A stretch of DNA of 64,000 nucleotides from Planctomycetota bacterium (lineage in GTDB: Bacteria; Planctomycetota; Phycisphaerae; Phycisphaerales; Phycisphaeraceae): assembly GCA_021413865.1 (NCBI GenBank), contig JAIOPN010000014.1, positions 431,986-495,985 on the forward strand, given 5' to 3'. Shown in pieces: positions 55,373 through 63,703 of the stretch. The position numbers and the translations under genes are program-made. The notes under the pieces are model-generated. The model ran no database searches, was not told the origin of the DNA, and saw only the letters and a program-made list of their open reading frames with translations. The first letter of the stretch is position 1. Every line of letters begins with the position of its first letter.

Positions 55373-56896
55373 TCAGAACTGCCGCCGCTGCCGCGCCGTG
55401 GCGATCTGCAGCTCCTTGCGGTATTTTGCCACCGTGCGGCGGGCGATCTCGATGCCCTTCTCACGCAGCTTCTCGACCAGCTCGTCGTCGTTGAGCGGGT
55501 TGGCCTTGTCCTCGGCGGCGATGATCTCACGCAGCTTTTCCTGCACGGCTGTCCAGCTCATCGCGTCGCCCGACTGTGTCTCCGTCCCGCCGGAGAAGAA
55601 CATGCGCAGCGGGAAAATCCCGCGCGGGCACTGGATGTACTTCTCGCTCACGGCCCGGCTGACCGTCGCCACGTGGATGCCAAGCTGGTCGGCGACCTGC
55701 GTCATGGGCAGGGGCTTGAGCGCCTGCGGGCCCAGGTCGAAGAAGTCGCGCTGCGCCTCGATCACCACGTTGATCACGCGCAGCAGCGTCGCGTGGCGCT
55801 GCGCGATGGCGTCCAGCAGCCAGCGCGCCGAGCGGATGTTGTTCGAGAGGAAGTCGCGCGCCCTGCGCTCCACCGCCGCGTCGCGCGCCATCTTCAGGTA
55901 ACGCGGGTTGATCTGCACCGAGGGCATCCGGCCGTCGAACAGCCGGGCGATGTAACGCCCCTGCTCCTCGTCGAACTCCACGATCGCGTCGGGCATGATC
56001 GCGTGCGGCGCGGCGTCGATGAGCTGCCGGCCCGGGTGCGGCTGGAACTGCCGCAGGCTGTGGATCGCCTGCTTGACCGCCTCGACGTCCACGTTCAGCG
56101 ACTTGGCGATCTTGGGGATGCGGTTAGCCTCGATGTCCTTGAGGTGGTCGGCGACCAGGGCGCGCTGGATCGTCAGGTCCGGCGCGTCCTTCTCGGCGGC
56201 GCGGGCGTCGATCTGGAGGAGCAAACACTCGCGCAGGTCGCGCGCCCCCATCCCCACGGGCTCGAGCGTCCTCTGCAGCCGCGCCAAGGCGCGCTGGATC
56301 AGCTCGGGGGCGATGCCGGGCGGCGCCTGTTTTTGCAGCGTCTCATCGTCCACGCGGAGATAGCCGTCGTCGTCGATGAAGCCGATGAGGTACTCGCCGG
56401 CACGCGACACTTCGGGCGGGTTCTCGACCATCATCCATTGGTCGAGCAGTTGATCCGCAAGGCTGGCGGAGCGCGCCGGGGCGTTGGCCATCGCGTCGAG
56501 CTTGCCGTCGCGCTCGCCGTCGTCGCTGCGGGCGCGGGGGGCGTAGGTCTCGCCGGTCTCGGAGATGTTGGATTCCCACGTGTCGCGGTTCTCGTCGGCG
56601 AAGTTCGTGAGCCGCTCGAAGTCGTCGGTGTTGTTGGTCGTCGGCGTGTCCTGCACGTCGAGCGAGCGCTCGCCCTCCTTGTCGTCGCGTTGCTCCTGCA
56701 CGTGCTCGGCCTCGAGCTCGCGCCGATCGGCGCCCACCTCGCGCAGCTCCAGCGTCGGGTTGCTGGCCAGCTCCTCCTCGATCCGCTCCTCCAGCGCCTG
56801 GGCGGGCATCTGGAGGATCTCCATCGACTGGATCATGCGCGGCGACAGCTTCATCTGCTGCCCCAGCCGCATGTGTTGTCCGGTGTCGATCCTCAT
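55373..56896 (-). CDS. rpoN: RNA polymerase sigma-54 factor
   Basis: 507 aa, normal length. Region I is MRLGQQMKLSPRMIQSMEIL, the activator-responsive Gln-rich segment; region II is acidic. The core-binding region and helix-turn-helix (PMTQVADQLGIHVATVSRAV) are intact, and the RpoN box ARRTVAKYR is near the C-terminus. Sigma-54 needs an AAA activator; none is adjacent. recR lies 82 bp upstream on the same strand, so the two may be co-transcribed. Confidence 0.97.
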   Translation of the reverse strand: MRIDTGQHMRLGQQMKLSPRMIQSMEILQMPAQALEERIEEELASNPTLELREVGADRRELEAEHVQEQRDDKEGERSLDVQDTPTTNNTDDFERLTNFADENRDTWESNISETGETYAPRARSDDGERDGKLDAMANAPARSASLADQLLDQWMMVENPPEVSRAGEYLIGFIDDDGYLRVDDETLQKQAPPGIAPELIQRALARLQRTLEPVGMGARDLRECLLLQIDARAAEKDAPDLTIQRALVADHLKDIEANRIPKIAKSLNVDVEAVKQAIHSLRQFQPHPGRQLIDAAPHAIMPDAIVEFDEEQGRYIARLFDGRMPSVQINPRYLKMARDAAVERRARDFLSNNIRSARWLLDAIAQRHATLLRVINVVIEAQRDFFDLGPQALKPLPMTQVADQLGIHVATVSRAVSEKYIQCPRGIFPLRMFFSGGTETQSGDAMSWTAVQEKLREIIAAEDKANPLNDDELVEKLREKGIEIARRTVAKYRKELQIATARQRRQF

Positions 56897-56978
56897 ATGC
56901 GCCCATCAATCCCGCGTCGCGGGGTCCGCCGTGGTCTCTGCCTGGTTCTTATCGGCCAAACGGGGGCTCGGGTGCGGA

Positions 56979-57620
56979 TCAACGGCCGCTTACGGCCGGA
57001 CCGCTCCCCATCTCCCGCCGGCCCTGGATCGCGTCCGCCAGTACCGCCTTGCTCACCGTTTCCAGATTCGTCCCCGTCGGCAGCCCCCGCGCCAGCCGGG
57101 AGACCTTCACGCCCGATCGCCCGAGCTGCTCCGCGAGGTACAGCGCCGTGCCGTCACCCTCGAGATTCGGGTTCGTCCCCAGCACCACCTCGCGCACCTC
57201 GCCGCCCGATTTTTTCACCCGCTCCACCAGCGGATCGATATTCAGCTCGCCCGGCCCGACCCCGTCCAGCGGTGACAACCGCCCCATCAGCACGTGGTAC
57301 AGCCCGCGGAACATCCCGGTCGATTCCAGGCTCACCACGTCGCCCGGCTGCTCGACCACCATGATGACCGACCGGTCGCGGCGCGGGTCGGCACAGACCG
57401 CACAGGGGTCCGCCTCGGTGAGGTTGAAGCACTCCGAGCAGTGGCGGACGTTGGTCTTGAGGTCCTGGATCGCTGCGGCGAGCGCCATCGCCTCGTCGGG
57501 CGCCTGCTTGAGCAGGTGGAACGCGATGCGCTCCGCCGACCGCCGACCGATGCCCGGCAACCTGCCGAGCCGATCGATCAGCCGATTCATCGCACTGTTG
57601 GGCAGCGCCGCCTTTCCCAT
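56979..57620 (-). CDS. recR: Recombination protein RecR
   Basis: 213 aa. Helix-hairpin-helix LPGIGRRSAERIAFHLL is near residue 20; the zinc finger is CSECFNLTEADPCAVC; the Toprim domain has VVEQPGDVVSLE and GEVREVVLGTNPNLEGDGTA. RecR acts with RecF/RecO in gap repair. The start at 57620 is supported by TACAAT 6 nt upstream with no ribosome site. dnaX, its common neighbour, is not here. Confidence 0.95.
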   Translation of the reverse strand: MGKAALPNSAMNRLIDRLGRLPGIGRRSAERIAFHLLKQAPDEAMALAAAIQDLKTNVRHCSECFNLTEADPCAVCADPRRDRSVIMVVEQPGDVVSLESTGMFRGLYHVLMGRLSPLDGVGPGELNIDPLVERVKKSGGEVREVVLGTNPNLEGDGTALYLAEQLGRSGVKVSRLARGLPTGTNLETVSKAVLADAIQGRREMGSGPAVSGR

Positions 57621-57626
57621 GTGGGC

Positions 57627-57632
57627 ATTGTA
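57627..57632 (-). promoter_or_regulatory. -10-like hexamer 6 nt before recR
   Basis: TACAAT on the minus strand, followed by GCCCAC and the ATG. This fits a leaderless recR(-rpoN) transcript and mirrors the mutM arrangement. Confidence 0.45.
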
Positions 57633-57692
57633 TGACGCAACCCGCCGCTCCATGGGGTGGAGGACTACTTATGGTTTGGGCGAGCCATTTCT

Positions 57693-57775
57693 GGACGAGC
57701 CGCGACCGTGAGGGAGCGGTTCCGTGACGGCTGCAATTCCACTAAAGACCGCTCCCTCACGGTCGCGGCTCGTCC
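57693..57775. repeat. Inverted repeat with 28-bp perfect arms
   Basis: Arms 57693-57720 and 57748-57775 (GGACGAGCCGCGACCGTGAG then GGAGCGGT, and the complement) are perfect and enclose 27 bp. It has no coding content and lies between the recR start and the end of the DUF3303-like gene. Confidence 0.9.
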
Positions 57776-57787
57776 AAACGGCAATGC

Positions 57788-58099
57788 TCATCCGTATTTC
57801 TTCACGGCCTTTTCGATCGACGGGCCTGCCTTGGCGAGGTCTTCGGGGATCATGGCGGGATGGAACTCGATGCGGGCGTTGAAGGCGAGGAACCAGGGCT
57901 CGGCGATGGAGGGGATGTCCGAGGCGTTGCGCACATCGACGACGAGGATGCCGGTGCGTTTACCCTCGAGCTCGGTGAAGTAGGCGGCCTCGGGCTTCTG
58001 GTCCGCGAGGATGGATTGGATGGTGCTGCCCAGCTTGCCGGCCTTGACCAGTGCGTTGGCGGTCTGGGTACACAGTTCGATTTTCAGCAGCATTCGCAT
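57788..58099 (-). CDS. Small alpha/beta protein, possibly DUF3303-like
   Basis: 103 aa. MLLKIELCTQTANALVKAGK, then TGILVVDVRNASDIPSIAEP, shows a ferredoxin-like alpha/beta pattern of the dimeric alpha-beta barrel type. GGAG seven bases before the ATG at 58099 sets the start. The role is unknown. Confidence 0.7.
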   Translation of the reverse strand: MRMLLKIELCTQTANALVKAGKLGSTIQSILADQKPEAAYFTELEGKRTGILVVDVRNASDIPSIAEPWFLAFNARIEFHPAMIPEDLAKAGPSIEKAVKKYG

Positions 58100-58133
58100 G
58101 GCTTGGCTCCGGTGTTAGAGGCGTGGAGAGATT

Positions 58134-60413
58134 TTACCTCCGCGCGGCGGGCAGCACGGCGTGTTTCGTCGGCAGCGAGGCGGCGCCGAGGCTGGTCGTC
58201 GTGGCGGTCGAGCCGCGGTAGCGGATGGTGACCGGGAAATCGAGCGGGGCGGTGAATTTGAGGTTGATGCGGTCACCCTCGATGGCCGTGTGGATGGTCA
58301 GGTCGCCCCAGGGGGTCTCGACGGCCTGCTCGGCGGGGAGGTGCTCGGGCGGGCCGATGGGGTCGAGCTCGACGCCGGCGATCTGGCCGTGGCGGTCGCG
58401 GGTGAGCCGGGCGCCGATCGTGAGGGCGTCGTGGTAGGTGGGGTGGATGAAGTTGTCGCCCAGGCGGCCGCCCCTGGCCATGGTCTCGGGGACCAGGTCC
58501 GGGTCGGTCAGGCGTGCGAGGCCCTGGTCGATCACGTCGCTGTCCCCACCGGCGAGGCGGGCCATCTGGGTGTAGATGCGTGCGGCGAGCATGGCCCATG
58601 TGCCCTTGCCGCCGGCGGCCCAGTTCTTCCAGCCGCCCGAGCCGAAGTTGCTCGGGAAAAGCTCGACGTCGTCGCGGATGTAGTGCGTGTGCAGCTTGTT
58701 GAGCATGTCGGTCAGCGCGGGCGTCAGGTCGTGGCGCAGCTCCTCGGCCTCGGCCTCGGCGACCTCGAGCGTGCTCACCATGCAGACGCCGGACATGTAG
58801 AGCGATGAGATGTACCCCGGGTGCGGGCCCGCCCCCATCTGCCCGCCGATCACGCCGCGCGTGTCGAGCACGGACTTCATCATGCGGATGAACTCCCGGC
58901 TGCGCTCGCGGGCGCGCTCGCTCTGCGTGAAGCGGCGCAGCAGCGCCCAGCCTCCGACCTCGAAGGCGTCGCGCCCGATGGTGCAGCGCGGCCAGGTGGA
59001 GCGGAACCAGTTCCAGTACGTCTCGGCGCAGGACTCGACGGTGTCGAGCAGGTAGGGGTCCGCCGTCTCGAGGTAGCCCATGAGCACGTCGCGGAACTTG
59101 GTGTAGGCGCAGGTCTTCCACGGCCAGCCGCCGACCCACTGGTGGATGGTGAAGTCGCGGTGATCGACGGCGATGTCGGCCCAGTAGTAGCAGTAATCCA
59201 GGGCGTTGCGGAACAGGTCGGGCCGGCCGGTGCGGTGGTAGGCGCGCATGAGGCCGATGCCCGCGTAGCCGTCGTTGCCCTGCTCGGCCGAGCCGCCGTC
59301 GAATCGGCCGCGCTGCATCATGGAGCTGAGGTGGTCGGCGGCGATCTCGCCCATCTTGTTGAACGCGCCGCGGACGGGGAGGTACCCGCCGGGCCAGGGC
59401 TCGCCGGAGAGGGCGTACCACCAGGCCGGGGCGCGGTAGCGGGCGATAACGGGGGCGGCCTCGGAGAGGCTGAACTGGAAGCGGACGGTGCGGGCGAAGC
59501 CGGGCGCCCATTCGTATTCCGGTGCGGTGGCGAGTTGCGGGTTGAAGGTCCGGCTGAAGGGGGACCACGCCAGCCGGCCCGCCTCGCCGCGCAGGTGGCC
59601 GGGGTGCCCGTCGGAGCAGAGGAGCGCGGCATCTTCAAGGTTGAGCCGCACGCCGCGCAGGTCGAAGCGCGAGCCGTCGCGCGGCAGCGTCGCCTCGACC
59701 GGGCGCAGGTCGGGGCTGGAGAGGAAGATCACCGGCAGGCCCTGGAAGTCGTACCCCTCGACGTGCAGCCGGGTGGCGACGAAGTGCGCCGCCGCGTGCG
59801 CCACGCCGTTGGCGAAGAGCATGAGGAAGAGATCGACCCAGAGGTAGGTGTCGCCGTTGTAGATGATGCCGCCGACGCGGATGGCCTGGCAGGCGTCGTT
59901 CTCCCACAGCCGATCGACCTGCACGTTCTGCCAGTGGAAATAAGGCCCGACGCCCGACGGCCCGGTGGCGCCGAACTGCACCACCAGCGGCCGATCCTTG
60001 TAGCCCAGCACCAGCTCGAACTCGACGACCGTAGTGTCCGGCTCGGGCACGCCGCGGAGCGAGGCGATGTCGTTGAACCGCGGCGGCTTGAACTCGAGGC
60101 GTTCCTTGGTGATGCGGGTGGAGAAGGTCCAGGGGCGCTGGGGCGCTTCGGCGCGGTGGGCGGCGGGCCGGCGGGATTTAAGGCGCAGCGAGGCGGGCAC
60201 GCCCTGGTCGTCGACGATCATGGCGAGTGAGCGGCGCGGCAGCTCGTTACGGGTCCACCAGCCGACGGGCTGGAGCGCGGCGGCGGGGTGGTCGATGGCG
60301 GCGTGGTCGGGCCCGCCGGGGAAGTCGCGCGGGATGGGCAGCGAGATGAGGCCGACGGTCGCTTCGGCGGGGCCGGTGCGTTCGAGGACCAGTTGCTCCA
60401 GGAGCCGGTTCAC
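58134..60413 (-). CDS. Large alpha/alpha-toroid protein, possible rhamnogalacturonan-type enzyme
   Basis: 759 aa, no signal peptide. The N-terminal ~370 residues are beta-rich with many Trp (YFHWQNVQVDRLWENDACQA); the middle is a helical toroid-like region with repeated aromatic helices (LMRAYHRTGRPDLFRNALDY, CYYWADIAVDHRDFTIHQWV, YTQMARLAGGDSDV); a short beta domain ends the protein. The layout resembles PcRGLX/YetA-like and other six-hairpin glycosidase-type proteins, but no catalytic residue can be assigned. GTG start with AAGGA upstream. Confidence 0.6.
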   Translation of the reverse strand: MNRLLEQLVLERTGPAEATVGLISLPIPRDFPGGPDHAAIDHPAAALQPVGWWTRNELPRRSLAMIVDDQGVPASLRLKSRRPAAHRAEAPQRPWTFSTRITKERLEFKPPRFNDIASLRGVPEPDTTVVEFELVLGYKDRPLVVQFGATGPSGVGPYFHWQNVQVDRLWENDACQAIRVGGIIYNGDTYLWVDLFLMLFANGVAHAAAHFVATRLHVEGYDFQGLPVIFLSSPDLRPVEATLPRDGSRFDLRGVRLNLEDAALLCSDGHPGHLRGEAGRLAWSPFSRTFNPQLATAPEYEWAPGFARTVRFQFSLSEAAPVIARYRAPAWWYALSGEPWPGGYLPVRGAFNKMGEIAADHLSSMMQRGRFDGGSAEQGNDGYAGIGLMRAYHRTGRPDLFRNALDYCYYWADIAVDHRDFTIHQWVGGWPWKTCAYTKFRDVLMGYLETADPYLLDTVESCAETYWNWFRSTWPRCTIGRDAFEVGGWALLRRFTQSERARERSREFIRMMKSVLDTRGVIGGQMGAGPHPGYISSLYMSGVCMVSTLEVAEAEAEELRHDLTPALTDMLNKLHTHYIRDDVELFPSNFGSGGWKNWAAGGKGTWAMLAARIYTQMARLAGGDSDVIDQGLARLTDPDLVPETMARGGRLGDNFIHPTYHDALTIGARLTRDRHGQIAGVELDPIGPPEHLPAEQAVETPWGDLTIHTAIEGDRINLKFTAPLDFPVTIRYRGSTATTTSLGAASLPTKHAVLPAARR

Positions 60414-60568
60414 GGTTGAATCCTTGTGGTGGGTCGGGGGTTATGCGGCGGGGTTGCCGGCGGGCATGGGCGGGGATTGTAGCGGAGGCGGGGCTGGGGG
60501 GGGGCGCGGGGGCCTCAACCCGAGTCTTGAAATACCCGACAATTGCCGATACCATGCCTCGTCCATAC

Positions 60569-60640
60569 GCGGGTGTAGCTCAGCGGTAGAGCGTCACGTT
60601 GCCAACGTGAATGTCGAGGGTTCAAGTCCCTTCACCCGCT
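60569..60640 (+). tRNA. tRNA-Gly (anticodon GCC)
   Basis: 72-nt cloverleaf: acceptor GCGGGTG / CACCCGC, D arm GCTC-AGCGGTA-GAGC, anticodon loop TTGCCAA in an ACGT/ACGT-type stem, T arm GAGGG-TTCAAGT-CCCTT. The 3' CCA is not encoded. Confidence 0.95.
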
Positions 60641-60647
60641 CTTTGAA

Positions 60648-60683
60648 AGACCCGGCGCCACAAGGTGCCGGGTCTTGTCTTTT
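60648..60683 (+). terminator. Terminator after tRNA-Gly
   Basis: AGACCCGGCGCC pairs with GGTGCCGGGTCT around a short loop and is followed by TTGTCTTTT, 7 nt past the tRNA. Confidence 0.8.
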
Positions 60684-60878
60684 AATGCCAACTCACGGGA
60701 TTTGCGGTGCTTCTGATTCATCCACATCGTTGACGATCACAGAAGCGTCATGTGCCTCATCTTGCCGACCTTTGCCGCCCAATGCCCCCTTGGGCTTCGA
60801 GTTTACTGCATTAGTACTGCATGATTCGGAGGAAGCTCTAGCCACGAAGTCTGCGGTTTTGTCGGTGTTTTCTAGGGG

Positions 60879-61094
60879 CCTGTCCCACACCACGATGACC
60901 GGCCCGGCGATCTCCTTGAGCAGCCCCTCGAGGAACCCGATCACGCCGTGCTGGTCGATGTTGCCGTTGGGCTTCCAGTGCGTCAGCAGGCCCACCTCCC
61001 CGGGATCGCGTCCCGCATGGAGCCCGCCGATCACGCTGACCTTCTCGTGGTGGCGGGCGCGGATACCAATGTGGTCACACCCGCGGAAACACCT
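60879..61094 (-). pseudogene. IS630-type transposase fragment
   Basis: About 72 residues match the DDE domain of planctomycete IS630-like transposases: EKVSVIGGL, GLLTHWKPNGNIDQHGVIGF, and LLKEIAGPVIVVWD, which carries the second catalytic Asp. The first Asp and the final Glu segments are missing, and flanking frames are unrelated, so this is a decayed remnant. It lies between two tRNA genes. Confidence 0.7.
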
Positions 61095-61264
61095 GAGAAC
61101 CATGCCAGCAGTAGCGACAGCAGTAGCAGCACGAAAGCCGGACACCTCGGCACGGCCCGGCGCGACGAACCCCACTCAGAGGGCCGGCGGAAGGAAGACC
61201 CCAAACCCTTTGTTTTCAAGCCTAAGCGCGAATCCGTGCGAGCCGGCGCAAACCGAAACAGCAA

Positions 61265-61337
61265 GGCCACCTGCCGGGCTCGAACCGGCGACCTGCGCTT
61301 TACAAAAGCGCTGCTCTACCAACTGAGCTAAGGTGGC
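61265..61337 (-). tRNA. tRNA-Thr (anticodon TGT)
   Basis: 73-nt cloverleaf on the minus strand: acceptor GCCACCT / AGGTGGC, D arm GCTC-AGTTGGTA-GAGC, anticodon loop TTTGTAA in a GCGCT/AGCGC stem, T arm GCCGG-TTCGAGC-CCGGC. The 3' CCA is not encoded; the base at the discriminator position reads C. Confidence 0.93.
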
Positions 61338-61415
61338 GTGACGTGGGCAAAACCAAAGTCGCCACGAATCCTAGCGGATAACGGCGGGGTTTCCAGTTTT
61401 GAAGATGGGGAGCAA

Positions 61416-62807
61416 TCACACCGGCATCGCCTCGGCGGCGCGGTCGTAGGACTCGCGGCACTTCCGCGCGGCGTCCTCCCACGTGAGGCGGCGGACCTCC
61501 ATGTCGGCGTGCTCGCGCAGCGTGCTGGCCAGCGGCGGGTGGCGGAGCACGGCGACGATCTTGTTGGCGATCTCGTGCGTGTCCCAGAAGTCCACCTTCA
61601 GCGCGTGCGTCAGCACCTCGGCGACGCCGGAGGTCTTGGAGATGATGACCGGCACGTTGTGGCTGATCGCCTCCAGCGGCGCGATGCCGAACGGCTCACT
61701 CACCGAGGGCATGACATAGACGTCCGCCATCTTGAAGATGCGCTCCACGTCCTTGCCGTGCAGGAAGCCGGTGAAGAGCACCTTGTGGCCGATGCCCTCG
61801 GCGGCGGCCATCTCGATGATCTCGCGCACCTTGTCGCCCGTGCCCGCCATGACGAACTTCACATTCTCGACCTTCTCGAGCACCTTCTTGGCGGCGGCGA
61901 CGAAATACTCCGGGCCCTTCTGCATGGTGATACGGCCCAGGAAGAGGACGATGCGGTCGCCGCGCGAGATCCACGAGCGCTGCGTCGGCGCGGGCGCTTT
62001 GCCGTTCTCGATGCCGTTGTAGACCACGTCCACCTTTTTCGGATCGATCCCGTAGCGGTGCTCGATGATGGAGCGGGTGAGGTGGGAGACGGCGATGACG
62101 CGGATGGCCCCGTGCATGCCGCGGCGTTCGATGTCGTAGATCTGCTGGTGGATGTTGTCGCCGGAGCGGTCGAACTCGGTGGAATGGACGTGGACGACCA
62201 GGGGCTTGCCGGTCGCCGCCGCCACGGCCAAGCCGGCGGGGAAGGTCATCCAGTCGTGGGCGTGGATCACGTCGAACGACTCGCCGCGCGAGACCTCGAG
62301 GCAGAGCCGGGCGTAGCGGCGCGTCTCGGTGATCAGGTCGCCCTCGTAGTTCGGCCCCGGGCCGGCGGCGGAGAGGATTCCTTGCGGAGCGCCCAGGCCC
62401 TCGGCCTCGAACGCGCTGCCCTCCGCGCCGGTCGGCGATCCACCGGCCGCGGCCGCCTCCGCCGATCGCTTCAGCGCGACTTGGTACGGGCTTAGCAGTT
62501 TCGACGCCACCGAGCGGAAGACGACGTTGGCGAACTCGCGCGACCCGGCGGGCGACTGCACGTCCAACTCATATGCCTGCGCCGGCTCGCCCTCGGCCGG
62601 CACCGGGCCCGACGCCCTCACCGCCGGAGCCAACCGGGGCGCCAGCAACCGCACGTGCAGCGCGTAGTCCGACCCCACCGAGCGCGGCAGGACGAAGAGC
62701 ACCTGCGTTTGTTGACGGCTCAGCGCCTTGGTCAGCCCGTAGCAGGCCGTGCCCAGACCGCCGCTGATGAAGGGCGGGAACTCCCAGCCGAGCATTAGAA
62801 CGCGCAT
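61416..62807 (-). CDS. Glycosyltransferase, GT4/glycogen-synthase-like
   Basis: 463 aa GT-B enzyme. The N-terminus MRVLMLGWEFPPFISGGLGT is the GT5/GT4 donor-loop type. The C-terminal half has FLGRITMQKGPEYFVAAAKK, FVMAGTGDK and the E-x7-E motif in PSVSEPFGIAPLEAISH. Between them is a ~60-residue Ala/Gly/Pro-rich insert (about 75-165). The product could be glycogen, trehalose or an exopolysaccharide; no sugar-nucleotide gene is adjacent. Start at 62807 has GAGG upstream; a longer frame to 62954 lacks family sequence. Confidence 0.9.
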   Translation of the reverse strand: MRVLMLGWEFPPFISGGLGTACYGLTKALSRQQTQVLFVLPRSVGSDYALHVRLLAPRLAPAVRASGPVPAEGEPAQAYELDVQSPAGSREFANVVFRSVASKLLSPYQVALKRSAEAAAAGGSPTGAEGSAFEAEGLGAPQGILSAAGPGPNYEGDLITETRRYARLCLEVSRGESFDVIHAHDWMTFPAGLAVAAATGKPLVVHVHSTEFDRSGDNIHQQIYDIERRGMHGAIRVIAVSHLTRSIIEHRYGIDPKKVDVVYNGIENGKAPAPTQRSWISRGDRIVLFLGRITMQKGPEYFVAAAKKVLEKVENVKFVMAGTGDKVREIIEMAAAEGIGHKVLFTGFLHGKDVERIFKMADVYVMPSVSEPFGIAPLEAISHNVPVIISKTSGVAEVLTHALKVDFWDTHEIANKIVAVLRHPPLASTLREHADMEVRRLTWEDAARKCRESYDRAAEAMPV

Positions 62808-63009
62808 CGCCCACCTCGGCCCTGAAATCACAAGGGGGCTACAAACACCGACACGGCCGGGACATTCGTGTTCCCCGACCGCACCGATCGCGTGACCCCT
62901 GATCGTCGCACGTCGTTTGGCCCGTCGGTCTCCGACAACCGCTCGGCCCCACAACCCAGCAGAATACTACTCACCGCGCCGGAGCGTCAAGCGTCAAAAA
63001 TACGTTAAT

Positions 63010-63501
63010 TCACAGCGAGTCCGCCACGTCCATCTTCCCGAGCTGGCGGAAGACCGCTTCATACGCGATCAGCAGCTTGGTCACGCGGTCCACCATCCCC
63101 TCGCCGCAGAGCTTCTCGGATTTGGGCAGGAAGATCGGGGAGCGGAAGACGTACTGCTTCTGCTCGTTGCGGAAGTGCTCGACGGGCAGGCGGGCCTCGA
63201 AGCCCAGGTCCGCGATCTCTTCCTCGATGAGCTCCTCGGGCTTGTCACCGCGGTGGAGCAGGTCCGCCTCGATCGACTCGTTGAGCCAGCGGTCGGGGGT
63301 GTACAGGCCGACGTAAACGATGTCGTGTTTGTCGCTGACCTCGACGCGGTAGCTCGCCTCGGTCTTGTCGAGCTTGGCCTTGCACATGAGCATCAGGTCG
63401 TTGCGACGCACCCGGGCGAAGACCCCGGCGTCCCGCGCGTGCTCGCCGACTTCTTCGTACAGGGCCTGGCAATCGTCACAGATCATGTCGGTAGCCTTCA
63501 T
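63010..63501 (-). CDS. Protein of unknown function, 163 aa
   Basis: Soluble, acidic. MICDDCQALYEEVGEHA near the start has a CDDC pair; the middle is beta-rich (ASYRVEVSDKHDIVYVGLYT) and the C-terminus helical (VTKLLIAYEAVFRQL). A GAGGGGG lies just upstream of the ATG at 63501; MICDDC at 63486 is an alternative. Family not recognised. Located upstream of the glycosyltransferase gene on the same strand, 202 bp apart. Confidence 0.7.
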   Translation of the reverse strand: MKATDMICDDCQALYEEVGEHARDAGVFARVRRNDLMLMCKAKLDKTEASYRVEVSDKHDIVYVGLYTPDRWLNESIEADLLHRGDKPEELIEEEIADLGFEARLPVEHFRNEQKQYVFRSPIFLPKSEKLCGEGMVDRVTKLLIAYEAVFRQLGKMDVADSL

Positions 63502-63703
63502 CCCCCTCGCCCTTGCAACACCGGCGCCGCCCGCGGGAACCCGCGCGATCCTTATATATATCTTACCAATTGGAACCCACGGAACCCGGTAGCGGGTTAC
63601 TCTGAACTCGGGCGGTGCCTCGAATTTCCCTTGAAAACCGCTCTAAGACCGCGAGACCCGTTCGCCCAGTTCAACCCCACGATGAGGTTTGCGCCAGAGC
63701 AGG

